A stretch of 64,000 nucleotides of DNA. Origin: Chondrilla cf. caribensis (lineage: Eukaryota; Porifera; Demospongiae; Chondrillida; Chondrillidae). Below, piece by piece: positions 33,781 through 46,029 of the stretch (position 1 is the first letter of the stretch; each line of letters opens with the position of its first letter). Where the stretch lies: NCBI GenBank assembly GCA_964020155.1, contig OZ026549.1:2656633-2720632 (forward strand). The letters run 5' to 3'. The notes below the pieces were generated by a model. That model did no database searches, had not been told where the DNA came from, and saw only the letters and a list, made by a program, of their open reading frames with translations. The translations under genes and the position numbers were made by a program.

Positions 33781-36700
33781 TTCTTCACCTTCAATTTCGA
33801 ATGCTGGGTATTAACTACCATCAACTTTGTTAATCTACATGTAATTTATATTGCATAAGAAATATAGTATGTGTGGGAATACATAACATTGGATGGAAAA
33901 TTTACAATATGTTCTTGCTCAAACTGACCTATAAAAATAGAAAATGTATGCACATGTACTATGATTATAACTAATGTGTCTAAAATCTACATCCTCTGGA
34001 ATCCAGACTTTCTGTTTGCCTCAAATAAATCCACTGACTGAATTTGTATATATTTCCCAGCTGAAGCTGGGAATTTCCATCCACTGACTATATCACCAAT
34101 CATAGAATGAAAGGCTACTGTTGCAATGTCTAGCTGCACAGAAGCACTAAATGATTCCTGTCCCCAACCCTTTCATCCCCTCGAGCAATTACATAACCCT
34201 TAGAGTTCAGCAAATTGGCATGGCGACAACTGCACAATGGGTAATCAGTTAATTGTCAAAATGTGCATGTGTGTACACATGAGTGTGTGTTTCCATAATA
34301 TTATGTAAGACCCATTGGCACGAGAGCCACTGCATTTAAATTAATTAAAAAATCATATTATATACAAAATTTATTAGTACTATCTGTACACACACAACAA
34401 ATGAAATATAGGACAGAATCCAAGTACAAGAACAACGGATGTTCAATCTGCTGAGCGCAATGTACTTCCTGGGCATGGATGATTACAACAGGATCTAAAC
34501 AAGTAAGAATATCATTAGGATCCAAACGTGATAACAAGTAACATAAACAGATAGTTACAGAATTAAAATGATAATATATTATTCCTGCCAATAAGGGCTA
34601 ATAATTATAATATAATTTTGCACGAATCCATATGACTGTTACAGCACTTTGCAAGAACTGTGAATCCCAAGATTATCACATCACGCTATAGATTAGGAAT
34701 AGGTCAATCAATTGGGGTGAGGTGCTATGGGATATACACAGGTCAAGGGTGTGTATAATTGATGCTCAACATGTGTTGCAAATTGAAAACCTGGCTTGTA
34801 CCACGATGAACAGTAGTGATTAAATACCATTCTTACCAGTGCATGCCATTATTTTAGAACTATACTTGATTTTCAATCGATAAACTAATAATAGGATTAT
34901 TTTGAAACTGAATAGTTTTCAACATGTAACAACCAAGGAAAACATGGTAAGAACATAGTGGTTAGCTATACCACTCAAAATGGAGAGGAGTTCCTCAGGG
35001 GATACCTTCATCTGGATTGGGTTGGGTTTGGTATCACAAGAGAGAATTGTACGTACACGTACACCTTTGTCTACTGATTAGACATACAACCATAAGCCTA
35101 GCAAATTGGTGAGTTTACTTTACAATCCATAAAGTATGTAATGTACATAGATACAGGTACTGGTGGAAATAATCCACTATTATATTACCATTAACGGTGA
35201 ATTGACATCTTGTAAGTAAATGCCACCAGGATAAAATATTTGTGGATCAAATAGGACCACAAAATCAATGGACCAATACAAGCATAATATGCATGCATGT
35301 ATGCATGAATGTATTATAATTGATACAATGATACACATGTACATGCAATGATGAAGTTTTGAATATGAATTCCATGCACAGTGTGTAACTATAGGATTGT
35401 AGAATTTGAGAATCCGCAGAAATTCCCTGAGTTTGTAAACATGTTTGTTCAAGCTTGAATAACCTTGGAAGAACTTCCTCTACAATAATTTTATTACTGT
35501 TCATTTCAGGTGATTCAGGTGAGGCTCACTAACAAGGCTGCCGTGGTGTTATCAAATTACTTTTAATCAAGTTATGTATTACTTCTTCATTTGTGAAAGG
35601 AATAAAAAATACAGTCACTATAGTACAAATGGTGGGATTGTTGAGTTGGGTTCAATCAACCAATAATTTTTGGCAGTAATTGCACACCACACATGCAATT
35701 CATCACGTGCACCAATAATAGTGGAGTATTTCCACCAGTGTCCTTATATTGTAAAAAAATATGAGAAGGGCATATCCCCTACCAACCTTGACTGATGGTA
35801 ACTGCAAAACAGGAATCCTTATCAGGGGAAGCCCATGAAATGGGACACGCTGATATTAATTACCACATGTACACAAACATGTTTGGAGGTCACTTGTGCT
35901 ACTGTACTGAACTTTTTCAATACCCATGCAGTGAAGATGTTGACATTTACCTATCTCTGATTCAGTCACTATTGTGATATAGATATATAATATAACGGAT
36001 GTAGGAGTAGTAATAATAATATGGACGATTGACGTGAGGAAAATGGCTGACACCTCGTGGCATGAGAGGAAGAAGAAGAGAAGATTTTGAAGTGTAGAAG
36101 AAGTTTGCCAACCAAAGTGAAGACGAAGAAGAAATGTGACCATTTTGGGGCGAAGAATAATAGAGAATTGTAGTCTGAAACGAAGACTGGTGGCGGCTAA
36201 TACGGGTACCCCTCTCGCATTTTGCGAACTGCTGCTCACCAAGATGACGTATCCAGTTCGCCAATGAGGATATTTTTCTCCCCTGCCTTGCCAGGAACGG
36301 CATAAACGACCTTAGCTGTCTTTTGCTTTTAACCCTGTGTCCTAGGCTTTGGTCTTGATTTCATTTTTATAACTCATCTTTATTCCTCGATTTGAATAAT
36401 GATTGGTGTTTCTTCTCCAATAAAAAATAAATACATACAATATATGGACACAAACAAACAATACTTATTGTTACATATATGAAGTTATAAACTCAAAGGG
36501 TACAGTAAATTTTCTACTGTAGTGTACAATGACCTTAAAGTATGCAAACAAATTTGAATGAGTGCATCTGCAGCTGAAACCCATTTTTGCTTCAAATTAT
36601 TGTCATCTAGTGGCCATTAAACTAACTTCGCTAACAGAAGTATATACCTTGGTTTCAATAACAAGCACTGTTACTGTTCATACAAGCTTGTATAGATGAT

Positions 36701-37657
36701 GTTAGTGGACATTTATCAATACAATGGCAACAAAGGGTGTTTGGGTAACAGAAGCTCTTTTTATATTTAAAAACTTCAAACTACTGTAGATAACCGACAG
36801 TCTTCAATAATAACCCAGTTACCATATGGCTTCTATTATGTACAAAATATTATTGTGATGAGTGGGGGCGTGAAGCAACTGAGTACCTGGTGACAACTAA
36901 GTGAATCCAAATTGAAACTGATACACACAAACAGTATATTTGAACCGAAAATACTATAGTTCACATGAAACAAAGGGTGGGTAACCTGAATTGGCAACTG
37001 AGGTACATTACACATAACATAATAACACATAATACAGGATTTGTTAAGCTCAAATCTAAACATTTACACACATGTAAAAAAGAATGTGGGGAGAGGTTCA
37101 TTACATGATTGATGAGAACTACAAACATGCATCAAATGGAAAGGAAGCGAGGTAAAAATCACTAATCTGAATTCACATTAAGACAATTTTATGGCTTGAC
37201 ATATAGGATGTTATTTTATAAGGATTAGATAGAAATGTGTAATTTCCTACAGGGTAACATAGTTCCCATCCAATATATATACACACAAAATTGAGTTGTT
37301 AGCAAATAGCGAGTGGTTGATTCATTATCTGTCAGACCAACCATAGTACTGTCAATACCCTAGATCAAGCAGTATAATCTTATTAAGAAATACTATTTAA
37401 TAACAGACAATGTGATATCTTTTATCTTTTATCAACTAATATCACTGAACTGTGTACAGAAACATTTCTCAACTGTGGTTGATGCCATGCTGAAATCAAC
37501 CTGGAGTCACACACCCAAGCCAGAAGAAACAAAATTATGGTATCAAGATCATGTGGTGCATTCTCGAATGAATAACTTCAGGTCTCTAGCTATGTTGTAG
37601 GTGTTCATGTGGACACAATGGAACCACCTTATATGGAATGATAAATACCATAATGAA
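33781..37657. repeat. Duplicated upstream block of the class-2 receptor units (copy D)
   Basis: No gene is recognised. About 34260-35985 is paralogous to 48740-50390 (and partly 60380-60780), sharing CAATGTACTTCCTGGGCATG. About 36430-37657 is paralogous to 50400-51612. An insert of about 440 bp at 35990-36425 is missing from the E copy; it is rich in GAAGAAGAAG and not identified. Confidence 0.65.
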
Positions 37658-37665
37658 TATAAAAG
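37658..37665 (+). promoter_or_regulatory. TATA box of receptor D
   Basis: TATAAAAG followed by the run TGCATGCAGC that E also has, 130 bp before the start codon. Confidence 0.6.
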
Positions 37666-37787
37666 TGCATGCAGCTAATCATTACTCAGATGAAAGAATA
37701 TTCCAGTGAATACACCCCTGGTACTTTGCTGAACAGTGTGAGTAAATATTCAGCTTTTGCACCAACTGAGGTATATACAGAAGGGAG

Positions 37788-37857
37788 ATGGAGAACATTG
37801 GAAAAGTCTATTTGATGAGTATTCTTCTGTGTATCATTTATTCAGCTGCCATTTCAG
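37788..37857 (+). CDS. Receptor D signal-peptide exon (class 2)
   Basis: MENIGKVYLMSILLCIIYS... ending AAIS plus one base, 70 nt, donor GTGATT. It differs in sequence from the class-1 signal exon but has identical length and phase. Confidence 0.75.
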
Positions 37858-40008
37858 GTGATTTCGAGTTTCTTGTCAGAATTAATATCAACACTAACAG
37901 TTGGAGGTACTGTTTAGGAAGAACGGCGATATATATTTAAGCACATGGGACTATTGCTATACTGTTGGCATTATTTCTTACCATTGTTTAGCCATAACCG
38001 CCTAAGGTTTGACAACAGTAAACCGATTAGCAAACACTACGATTACGTTCCCTGACGCTCTGTTGAGTTACACAAGAAGCCGGACCGGGTATAAGGTTAC
38101 TGTATTGTGTGGCATTGATCTTTTCACAGTTCCTATACGAATACTGTTACACGGGCCGTCGGTAAAATTGAATGTAACCAGATTAGTGTGACATTCATAC
38201 GTTTGGTGTACAGACGTATCCAAATTAATAAAAGACTTTATTTCCACGATTATTCCATCATAGAGTCGTTAGGGTGGACGCGCCTTATTTCGAGCAGTGC
38301 CTAATTCCCAACAGCTGATCTCTGTACTATTTTCAAGAAACTATCATTTATAGTTCACATTCTTAATCCTTACACACTTTATCATTTATAGTTCATACTT
38401 TTACACATCAGGTAAGACACAACATTCTTTGGTCTGCTCGTTATTGACCGGATTAGGTGGGAAATCGACATGTTCAGAATTAAGGACTGTTTGAAATTAC
38501 CATGCCCCGCTTATCCCTTATACTATACGCTTAGGCAATGACACCCATATTCCAATACGAGATAATGCAATGCACAGGTACAGACAGTGTACATCTTTAC
38601 GTATGTTGTAAGAGTTGTCCCCTTACTCACCTACATAATATACCGTGGCAGGCTGTACTGGATATAGTGGCCATCGTCCTATTATCGATTATTACGATGA
38701 AATCGAACGGCGATTTCGCTCCATCTCGTTTACACCAGTTGTCTCCTCTATTGTCTATGGTTTCACACTTCACACCTTTATAGACACGTGCTTCACTGTA
38801 GCTATGTCATGTGCACGTGACGTCCATGAGGTTCAAAGTGCAATTGGTACTGTAGTGTAGGATGTTATTTCACACTCTATAATAGGACGTGCGGGCGTTA
38901 TATCAATTATATTGTACAGTCTCAGAGAAGGAAGCAGTAAATTCAGCATGATTATATACAAATTTAAATGATTTGAAAATGGCACAAGAGGTAACTATAA
39001 CTAGTTACCAACCAGATCTGGTTCTTATGCATGGAAAAGAAGTGCACCTTCTTGAACTCACAGTCTGTGGCAACTCTGAAAAGGCAATGGCTGCAGTGCA
39101 CCAGAGACAATCCACCAAACTAGAATACATCCATCTCATCTCTGATGCCACCAGAGCAGGATGGAGAGCTAACTACACTGCTTTAGAAATTGATGTCCTT
39201 GTCCACCAACACCAACTGAGCTATCAGCAGCCCATCCAAATATCCATCATACACACTGGCTCAAAATCCTACAGTCTACAACCAAGATTGCAATCAGTTG
39301 CTTGTTTCCCATCTTTTTAGCTTGTGATGAGCTTAAATGGTCACCCAGACCACTACTACCATCCTAACCTTAAATTTTAAATTATATTCAAACTCACATT
39401 CTTGCCAGGTTTAAATACACAAACATTATCTGTTTGTTTTGTTTCTACACCTGTGTCTGTCTTATTTTCCGTTCTCTCTTTTGGCCTAATTTTATTTTAA
39501 TGTTAAATTTTGACAAAATCTATACATCATCATGATAATAGACTGCTCTTGGGGAAATCTGTAGGGATGACATTGAAAAACAAATAGCAACTTACTAATG
39601 GTATTACAGTATAGCAATGATTAACAGTGGGTATTGCATTCTGAATGTTTGCAGTGGTCCCATGTATAGTATATAACACAAGATGTGGAGACATCAAGTA
39701 TTAGTGCTATACATGATACAACCAAGTACATAGATGCCAATAAATCCTTACTGCAATTAGATATACAGTCACTTTACAGGCAGGAAGTTGGGTATGTAAT
39801 ATTAATATTGATATTGATGCATAACACGGTATGGTATGAAAATTAATGTGACAATTTCAATACTAAGTCAAAATTAATAAGAAGTGGTAAGTGTAACAAA
39901 CTGCATCTATCAACGTCAAATCCAATGAAAATATAATGAACATGCTAGGAAGCAAACAATTACTGCTTTATTCACTGCTGGTAAATTAAATGTACATTTT
40001 CCCCCTAG
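37858..40008 (+). other. First intron of receptor D
   Basis: Paralogous to the first intron of E over most of its length. It holds a retroelement fragment at about 38973-39320; nothing else recognised. Confidence 0.6.
38973..39320 (+). pseudogene. Retroelement C-terminal fragment
   Basis: 115 codons. YQPDLVLMHGKEVHLLELTV and STKLEYIHLISDATRAGW resemble the C-terminal region of invertebrate retroelement polyproteins that follows the RT. No start context or upstream RT is present. The E intron keeps only the last part (about 52646-52755). Confidence 0.5.
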
Positions 40009-40326
40009 GCTCCCCTGAGGTTACTGTGGTGGTTGATGGCTACACAGTTGACTCCACTCAGTCCTCACCAGCTTCACTTCCACTAGGAACAGCTCTTGTG
40101 TTGGTGTGTAGAGTCAGTGGAATACCACAGAGACAGATCAAATATAACTGGACATGTCCAGATGGTCCATGTGAACGTCCAGGATATGTGGGGAGAAAGG
40201 TTGTTAACGCCAATATTCTAGCAGTCAATATAACCTCTCAGGGTGATGGAGGAACATATACTTGTGATATATCAAGAGATGAGGGGGATGGGGAATACAG
40301 CCAAAAATATACCCTCAATGTTTCAG
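40009..40326 (+). CDS. Receptor D Ig exon
   Basis: 318 nt, acceptor CCCCCTAG, donor GTCAAT. SPEVTVVVDGYTV, LVCRVSG, YNWTCPDGPC, GGTYTCDISRD; potential N-glycosylation at NWT and NIT. Confidence 0.88.
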
Positions 40327-40874
40327 GTCAATACACACAACAGACATGCGTCACAAATAAATGGTAAAATTCTGTTTTCACAGTCCTAAGATATTTACAG
40401 TTTCACTATGTGAACTGTTTTGGAAATTAACAGGAAACACACAATTCTTGGTATGCCAACAACCCAAATTTGGAGAGTTGGTCATCTCCCTAAATTTGGG
40501 ACATACACAAAACAAGCAACATTCATGTAAGATCAGAAGATTCTCTGGGAATACACATGTTACATACTCAAGCCAACTTTGATCATAAGTAGGTTGTTAT
40601 TGAGATGCTTAGCAACTGGAATTTGTTCAAAACATGTCTCAACATCCTTATCACCTCCCTACATTTTCGCTGTTTCAAGGGAGAATTGGCATGAACATGT
40701 ATGTTTACTGTTGAAACCTAATAAAAATGATGAAACAGCTGAATATGAAGGTTGGGGCTTAATTCTAATTCATAACATGTTAACAATGCATTCATGCACA
40801 TAGATATTATATGCACATGACAAAAACATTTTCATACTTAGTGCATGAAATGAATAATCTTATTATCGTTATAG

Positions 40875-41184
40875 GAGGACATGTTATCCACAGTTATGGG
40901 AGGCTTGTCCACGATCATAATGTAATCACTAGAGGAGATCAGCTTCTACCACCTGGTGATGAAACAGCCCCTGGAAGAATGGACTGCATAAGAACTGCAC
41001 CAGAAACTGCTCGTTTTCGATTTTTCGGTGGCAAACCACCCAACCTTTTAGTAAATCAAAGTGATGACGATGGTGATCAAATGAATACTTTATTCTTCAA
41101 CCGAGCTTACTTGTCGATGAACACTTTCACTGCAGAGTATTCCTGTCAGAATGATACATATATTCTTTTCTATAATATTACCAG
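40875..41184 (+). pseudogene. Receptor D Ig-like exon, end out of phase
   Basis: 310 nt against 306 in E: three extra nt give CQND instead of CHD, and one more nt near the end makes the junction ACC AG|GTAATA (phase 2). Confidence 0.7.
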
Positions 41185-41299
41185 GTAATACCTACTACTA
41201 ATACTAGGTATTACAATATGAAAGCATTCAACAATTGCAATTGCAACAGCATAAAGTGATATTTTAATGCTTTACAATTGTTTTATCACTCCCTGACAG

Positions 41300-41614
41300 G
41301 TACATTACCCAATGTCACTATCGTGGAGACTGTGTCAAACACCACTGATGTAAGAATAGTCCTCAATGATATTCCCTACAATGATATTCCCTCAGACAAT
41401 ATTGGTAGAGTCATTGTAGGATATGAACGTCATGACCTTGGAGTGACACTGCAGGGAGAGTATGCAAATATTTTCAGATGTGCACAGCATACATTCTCAT
41501 CACTAGTCCCAGGTGCTAGGTACACAGTAGTAGTGCAGGGACTGACTGGAGGTGCGGGTGGAGGTCAATGAAGTCAGCATGTCACAAGAAGAGATGTCCA
41601 AACTGAAGAGAAAG
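41300..41614 (+). pseudogene. Receptor D FN3-1 exon with nonsense codon
   Basis: 315 nt as in E. TGA at 41569-41571 after GGAGGGQ. The rest of the domain is normal. Confidence 0.8.
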
Positions 41615-41789
41615 GTCAGGTTAATATCACATTTTACTTAAGCATATTTTATCTCATACTAGGTGGTGCATAAAGTCTAATTTGGACTGATACTTTCCAA
41701 TATCAATTTATTGAGTATTTGTGCTGGACTTCTCTTCGCATGCCCCTTTAGCCCCCACACACCACAACAAAGTATAACTGAAATATAGA

Positions 41790-42900
41790 ACAAAACAAGT
41801 AATTCGAGTTCGCCGCCCCCCGCACTCGAATTACTTGCAGCCCAAGCAAGCAGTTTCTAGGTGGTCCGGCAAATATGCTAATAAAATAACTACATATTGA
41901 ATGTCAGTAAATGAAATGGATTCTGTTTGGCTAGGACATATTATGGTTGAGTTTAGGCTGGAAAAAATGTGGTTTGTTTCTAGAAATTTCCATTGAACTT
42001 TATCCATAAATCCAATAAGTGTTTTGTTTGGCGAGGAAAAAGTGAAAATGTCACTTACGAAGCTGAAACTGGCTGGAGAACAGACCGAATTAACCTAAAA
42101 AGGAAGAAGTAATTAATGTTCGAACAATAACACGTGTGCATTTACCCGCGAGACAAATTGGGAATTTTGATGCGTGTGCACAACCTGTAAAAATTCTTCA
42201 ATAGCATTTAGCGCGAATTTGTCCATTTACTGTGAAAAGTTCCTCCCTGCTTCAAAATCTTACCACATGTCGATCCTTTTTTGCTCGTCGTTTTGATAAT
42301 GAATTAGGCGTCCTTCAACTCGTTGATTGACATTGCGCATGCGTCGGGCGGATTGTGCAATACATGTATCACATGACCAGCTCCCAAGATGGCGCTTCTA
42401 CACAGCCGTCGATAACGTTCGCTATCGTTCTCCCTGAACAGCTTACAAAATGGATTCTTTCCTTCTATGCTTTAGTTATAGTTCTGAATCAGATTAATAC
42501 ATATGATTTGCACACATCACAATTGGTGAAAGCCAATATTGTAAGGTTTTTTTTCAGGAGTTTGGCCTGAAAAGTGGTCCGGCAAATGCCGGACTTGCCG
42601 GACCACTTGCGCCGGCCTTGACTTAGGCGTATTTCTTAGCTTCAGAAGAACCTTCGCTGAAGTTATTACGTTCGGCCGAGCTTCAGCGCACGAATTCTAG
42701 CCCAAATTCAAATTGTCGGCATTCGAAATCGGCCATTTTTTTATTCGCACAATATAAATTTTAATATAAATTCATTGTTGAGGCTACGCCTAGGAACACG
42801 TATTTTATATATATATATGTATATATATAAAATCGTACTAGCGTTACATACCGGAAATGGAAATGAAAACAATAATATAGGGGCCGGGCTGCCTGCCTGC
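41790..42900. mobile_element. Unidentified GC-rich insert in an intron of D
   Basis: Absent from the same intron of E. It contains a perfect 14-bp inverted repeat (41796-41809 / 41824-41837), a 12-bp palindrome (42574-42585 / 42595-42606) and GGTCCGGCAA repeated at both ends (about 41862 and 42576). No coding capacity is recognised. Perhaps one or two non-autonomous elements. Confidence 0.5.
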
Positions 42901-43117
42901 GGTAGCCCCTAATAACTTACATGTTTAAACATCCAATTATACTCACACATTAATTATGCATACATATCTATGGATGTATTATATTAAATTTTACATATGA
43001 CATAGCACAACATTCACCTTACCATCTGTATTATGTACACAAAAATCTTTTCGGGTGGAGGTAAGGCCACATTTGCCTTCCCTTCAGAGAAATTCCCCCT
43101 CCCTTTTCTGGAGATTC

Positions 43118-43270
43118 TACATCAATCAATCAATCAATAATTATTTGAGTGCACCACACCCGAAGGTGCTAGGACACACCATTGGTCCTATGTAGCACTA
43201 TACATCAATACACAACAACAGAAGTAACTATGGAGTATCTAGTACACTAGTCCATCACAATTACAAAATA
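43118..43270. mobile_element. Short insert with CAAT repeats
   Basis: Interrupts a segment that is continuous in E (GGAGATTCTATATTTACC). It starts with (ATCA)n and contains GTGCACCACACCCGAAGGTG. Possibly the tail of a SINE; family unknown. Confidence 0.4.
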
Positions 43271-43638
43271 TTTACCCCCCTTGAGATACCTCATACAATT
43301 ATTTAAAACACATCAGATATCTGTAGGTTTTAGGAAACAGACTTTCTGGGATGAATATATCCCACAATACACTCATACTACAAATGTGTGCACAAATACA
43401 AATACTCACACACCATCACAATATAAATCACACAAATATTATCACAGTGATTACTTGATAAGAGAAAAATCCTAATTCTATATAATATATTTTTGTACAT
43501 CTGTAATGTATGCATGGTATAGGGCCGCCATGTTTTTTTCGTGTCATCTCTACATTATATAATAATAATGAAGGGATGACGCCTATGATACATAATGTTT
43601 GTACATATACATGTATCTATTGCTTTCTATGAATTCAG

Positions 43639-43899
43639 AACCTTCAGCTCCAAGGTATCCCAGTATAATTGGAGAGGATACAGATGGAATTGAACTCAAC
43701 TGGATACCTCCACTAGAACCCAATGGAGATGTCTACTATCTCATTGAATATAATGATGGAATTAATAATGTTTCAGTAAATACCTCGAGTGAGTCTACTT
43801 ACTTGAATTTAACAGGACGACAGAGAGGAGTGTCCTACAACATCACAGTGATGGCAGTGAACTCAGCAGGAAGGAGTGATACTGGACCAGTTCTACAGA
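43639..43899 (+). CDS. Receptor D FN3-2 exon
   Basis: 261 nt. EPSAPRYPSIIGEDTDG, ELNWIPPLEPNGDVYYLIEY, YNITVMAVNSAGRSD; donor GTAAGT. Confidence 0.85.
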
Positions 43900-44219
43900 G
43901 TAAGTATCTGTCAATATGTGATAAAGTTACCCAATAGCATAATATATTATAGATCATTATTAAACAACAACTCGTGCACAGTATATAGCAGTACTTACAT
44001 AATTGATGGCAAAAGTGAATAGTCTTTAATTGAATTAGCAATCGATACGTTGCAATGTACAGACATAGCTTACTACACAGTCCAAATTGGTGTGATGTCA
44101 TTTACATATTAATTTTATGTGTGCATATATGTGCATATATTATGTGTACATGTATTCATGTGAGTGCAATAGGTCTTCATTGACATTAGTTTTTATTTTG
44201 TTTATATATATTCACACAG

Positions 44220-44255
44220 TATCCACTCCTCCAACTACTCAGAATAACCCATCTG
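44220..44255 (+). CDS. Receptor D linker exon
   Basis: 36 nt, STPPTTQNNPS, donor GTGAGT. Confidence 0.75.
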
Positions 44256-44360
44256 GTGAGTCTTTCAGATCTTTTACTTGTCCTATGTATGCATATCCTC
44301 AATATATATCATTCTATTGTATATTACATTATATATATGAATTCCACTTAGCTTTCGTAT

Positions 44361-44710
44361 CTGTTATACGCCTGCTTACTTATATATGATCATCTATGAT
44401 TTAAGATTAGATGAAATGATTAAACCCACAAAAAACCGAGTAGACTAGGAGTAGTAGTGAAGATAGCTAACGAAGTTAGTAAAAATAATCGAACATCAAC
44501 TCGCGATAATCCACACAGCCTTGTGGTCTCGCTGGTGTGTGACTGCAGTTAGCAGTAGTCGCCAGTGTAGTATGAAAGGAGAGTTGTGGAAGGCTGGTTT
44601 CTGTGGTGGCTTCGTGGCTCAGTGGTTTATGACGGCTTTAGTCAGACACCCTGGGTTCGAGTCCCGCAGTTGCCGGTTTTTCGCTTTTCTCCTTTCTCTC
44701 TCAGCAGGCT
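44361..44710 (+). mobile_element. tRNA-derived SINE-like insert with 22-bp target duplication
   Basis: The same 22 bp (GAATTCCACTTAGCTTTC...) stands at 44339-44360 and 44711-44732, and the intron of E lacks the 350 bp between. The right half has a tRNA-like stretch at about 44607-44676 with A box TGGCTCAGTGG and B box GGTTCGAGTCC. The acceptor stem is degenerate, so it is not a functional tRNA gene. Confidence 0.75.
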
Positions 44711-44797
44711 GAATTCCACTTAGCTTTCGTATATACATTATATATAATATAAAAACCCTCATGATAATACATTTACTGCTATCTTCCTTGAATTTAG

Positions 44798-45606
44798 CAA
44801 ATGTAACAGCTGGTGTCATTGGAGCCATTGCAGTCCTACTGATAGTAGTGTCTGCCATAGCGATTATAATAGTGATAGTGATCATCTGCATAATCAAGTG
44901 CAACAGAAGAAAAGGAGGACCAAAAGGCAATGGGAAGATCGACAAAACAGAACATTACTACAGTTTAACCACTGAAAATACACATTGTCAACCTCCTAGA
45001 ATCCAAGGAGGTTACAAGAATGACATGATTGTGTATGAACAAGTTGAGGGAGGGGGCCTGAATGGTACTGACACTTATGAAGATCCTGATGCTGGGGTCA
45101 AAGTTACAAATGCCAAGACGTCTGGAAATGGTAAAAAAAATACAAATATCCCAGGAAAATATTCTAAACTACAGCAAAACATACCCCAAGAACCACCTCA
45201 GAAGGAGAGTATCCCATCTGAGGGTCATTATGATGTAGCTGATAGCAGACCATACCAAGGCAAATATGACATGATCGGCTCAGGAATGTACGTCAATTCA
45301 GCTACAGCTAAAAAAGAAAGTGAAGATGTACCCATAACTCAACCAAACACTAAACCATCAAAAAGCAAACATCCTGAGGATATTAATGATGAAATGCCCA
45401 AGAAAGGGAGCGATCCTTCTGAGCTTCACACTCAGCCAGATAAAGTGAGGAAACATAATGAAGAATTGTACGTTAATCATGATCAAGTTGATCCAGAGGA
45501 TTTGGACACACAACCTGCCAAGAAAAAGAAGATAAAAAAACCACCACCATATGCATCTAGACACAAAAGTGATGACCCAGAGGCACTCTATATATACTGC
45601 AGTTGA
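44798..45606 (+). CDS. Receptor D terminal exon: TM and docking tail
   Basis: The TM helix and tail match A and E: IVYEQV, YEDP, YSKL, YDVA, YDMI, YVN, PPPY. One YTQP is changed to LHTQP and another to LDTQP. A 4-nt insertion near 45590 changes the last residues to LYIYCS. Confidence 0.8.
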
Positions 45607-45691
45607 TAAAGTCGAGAAAAGGAAAAAATAACATATGTTCAAATGTGTCCCATGCAATTACTTCATTCAGGTATGTAATCCTATGATATGT

Positions 45692-45697
45692 AATAAA
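45692..45697 (+). promoter_or_regulatory. Putative polyadenylation signal of receptor D
   Basis: AATAAA about 86 nt after the stop, at the same place as in A. Confidence 0.5.
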
Positions 45698-45944
45698 TGT
45701 TAGTTGCTATTATTCAATTATTCTTTACATTAACAGTTCAGCTGTATTATCCACCATTAATTATGCATGTGCATTAATTACATTTACTATTAATAGCATT
45801 TTTCTAAAAATGTGTGTCTAATATTTCAATCCATAACACAAAATCACTGCTAATTGCAGCCAAATTTAGTGATAATAATCTACATATTTTGAATTCAATT
45901 ACATATGTTTGCTATAAAAACAAATTCTACTTTATTCAAATAGG

Positions 45945-45946
45945 AT

Positions 45947-46025
<79 letters not shown>
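45945..46025. repeat. (AT)n microsatellite
   Basis: About 80 bp of nearly pure AT at the same place in the 3' flank where the Ty3-type element inserted after A (AAATAGGATAT). Confidence 0.95.

Positions 46026-46029
<4 letters not shown>

Larger units (their letters stand above)
37788..45606 (+). pseudogene. Receptor D: Ig-Ig-like-FN3-FN3-TM-docking tail, with stop and frameshifts
   Basis: Exons are 37788-37857 (class-2 signal), 40009-40326 (Ig), 40875-41184 (Ig-like), 41300-41614 (FN3-1), 43639-43899 (FN3-2), 44220-44255 (linker) and 44798-45606 (TM and tail). All splice sites are GT-AG. Lesions: the Ig-like exon ends one nt out of phase; FN3-1 has a TGA at 41569-41571 where E has AGA; a 4-nt insertion near 45590 replaces the final YTAVDK with YIYCS and an early stop. 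Introns hold a retroelement fragment, a GC-rich palindromic insert and a SINE-like insert. Probably a recent pseudogene, since exons remain very similar to E. Confidence 0.8.

Noticed and set aside
35962..36303. Overlapping minus-strand frames in an insert upstream of D
   Set aside because: Composition is dominated by a purine-rich GAAGAAG stretch and no motif is recognised. Recorded only as an unidentified insert.
44607..44676. Possible tRNA gene
   Set aside because: A and B boxes are present but the acceptor stem does not pair, and it lies in an insert with target duplications; a SINE-like element fits better.
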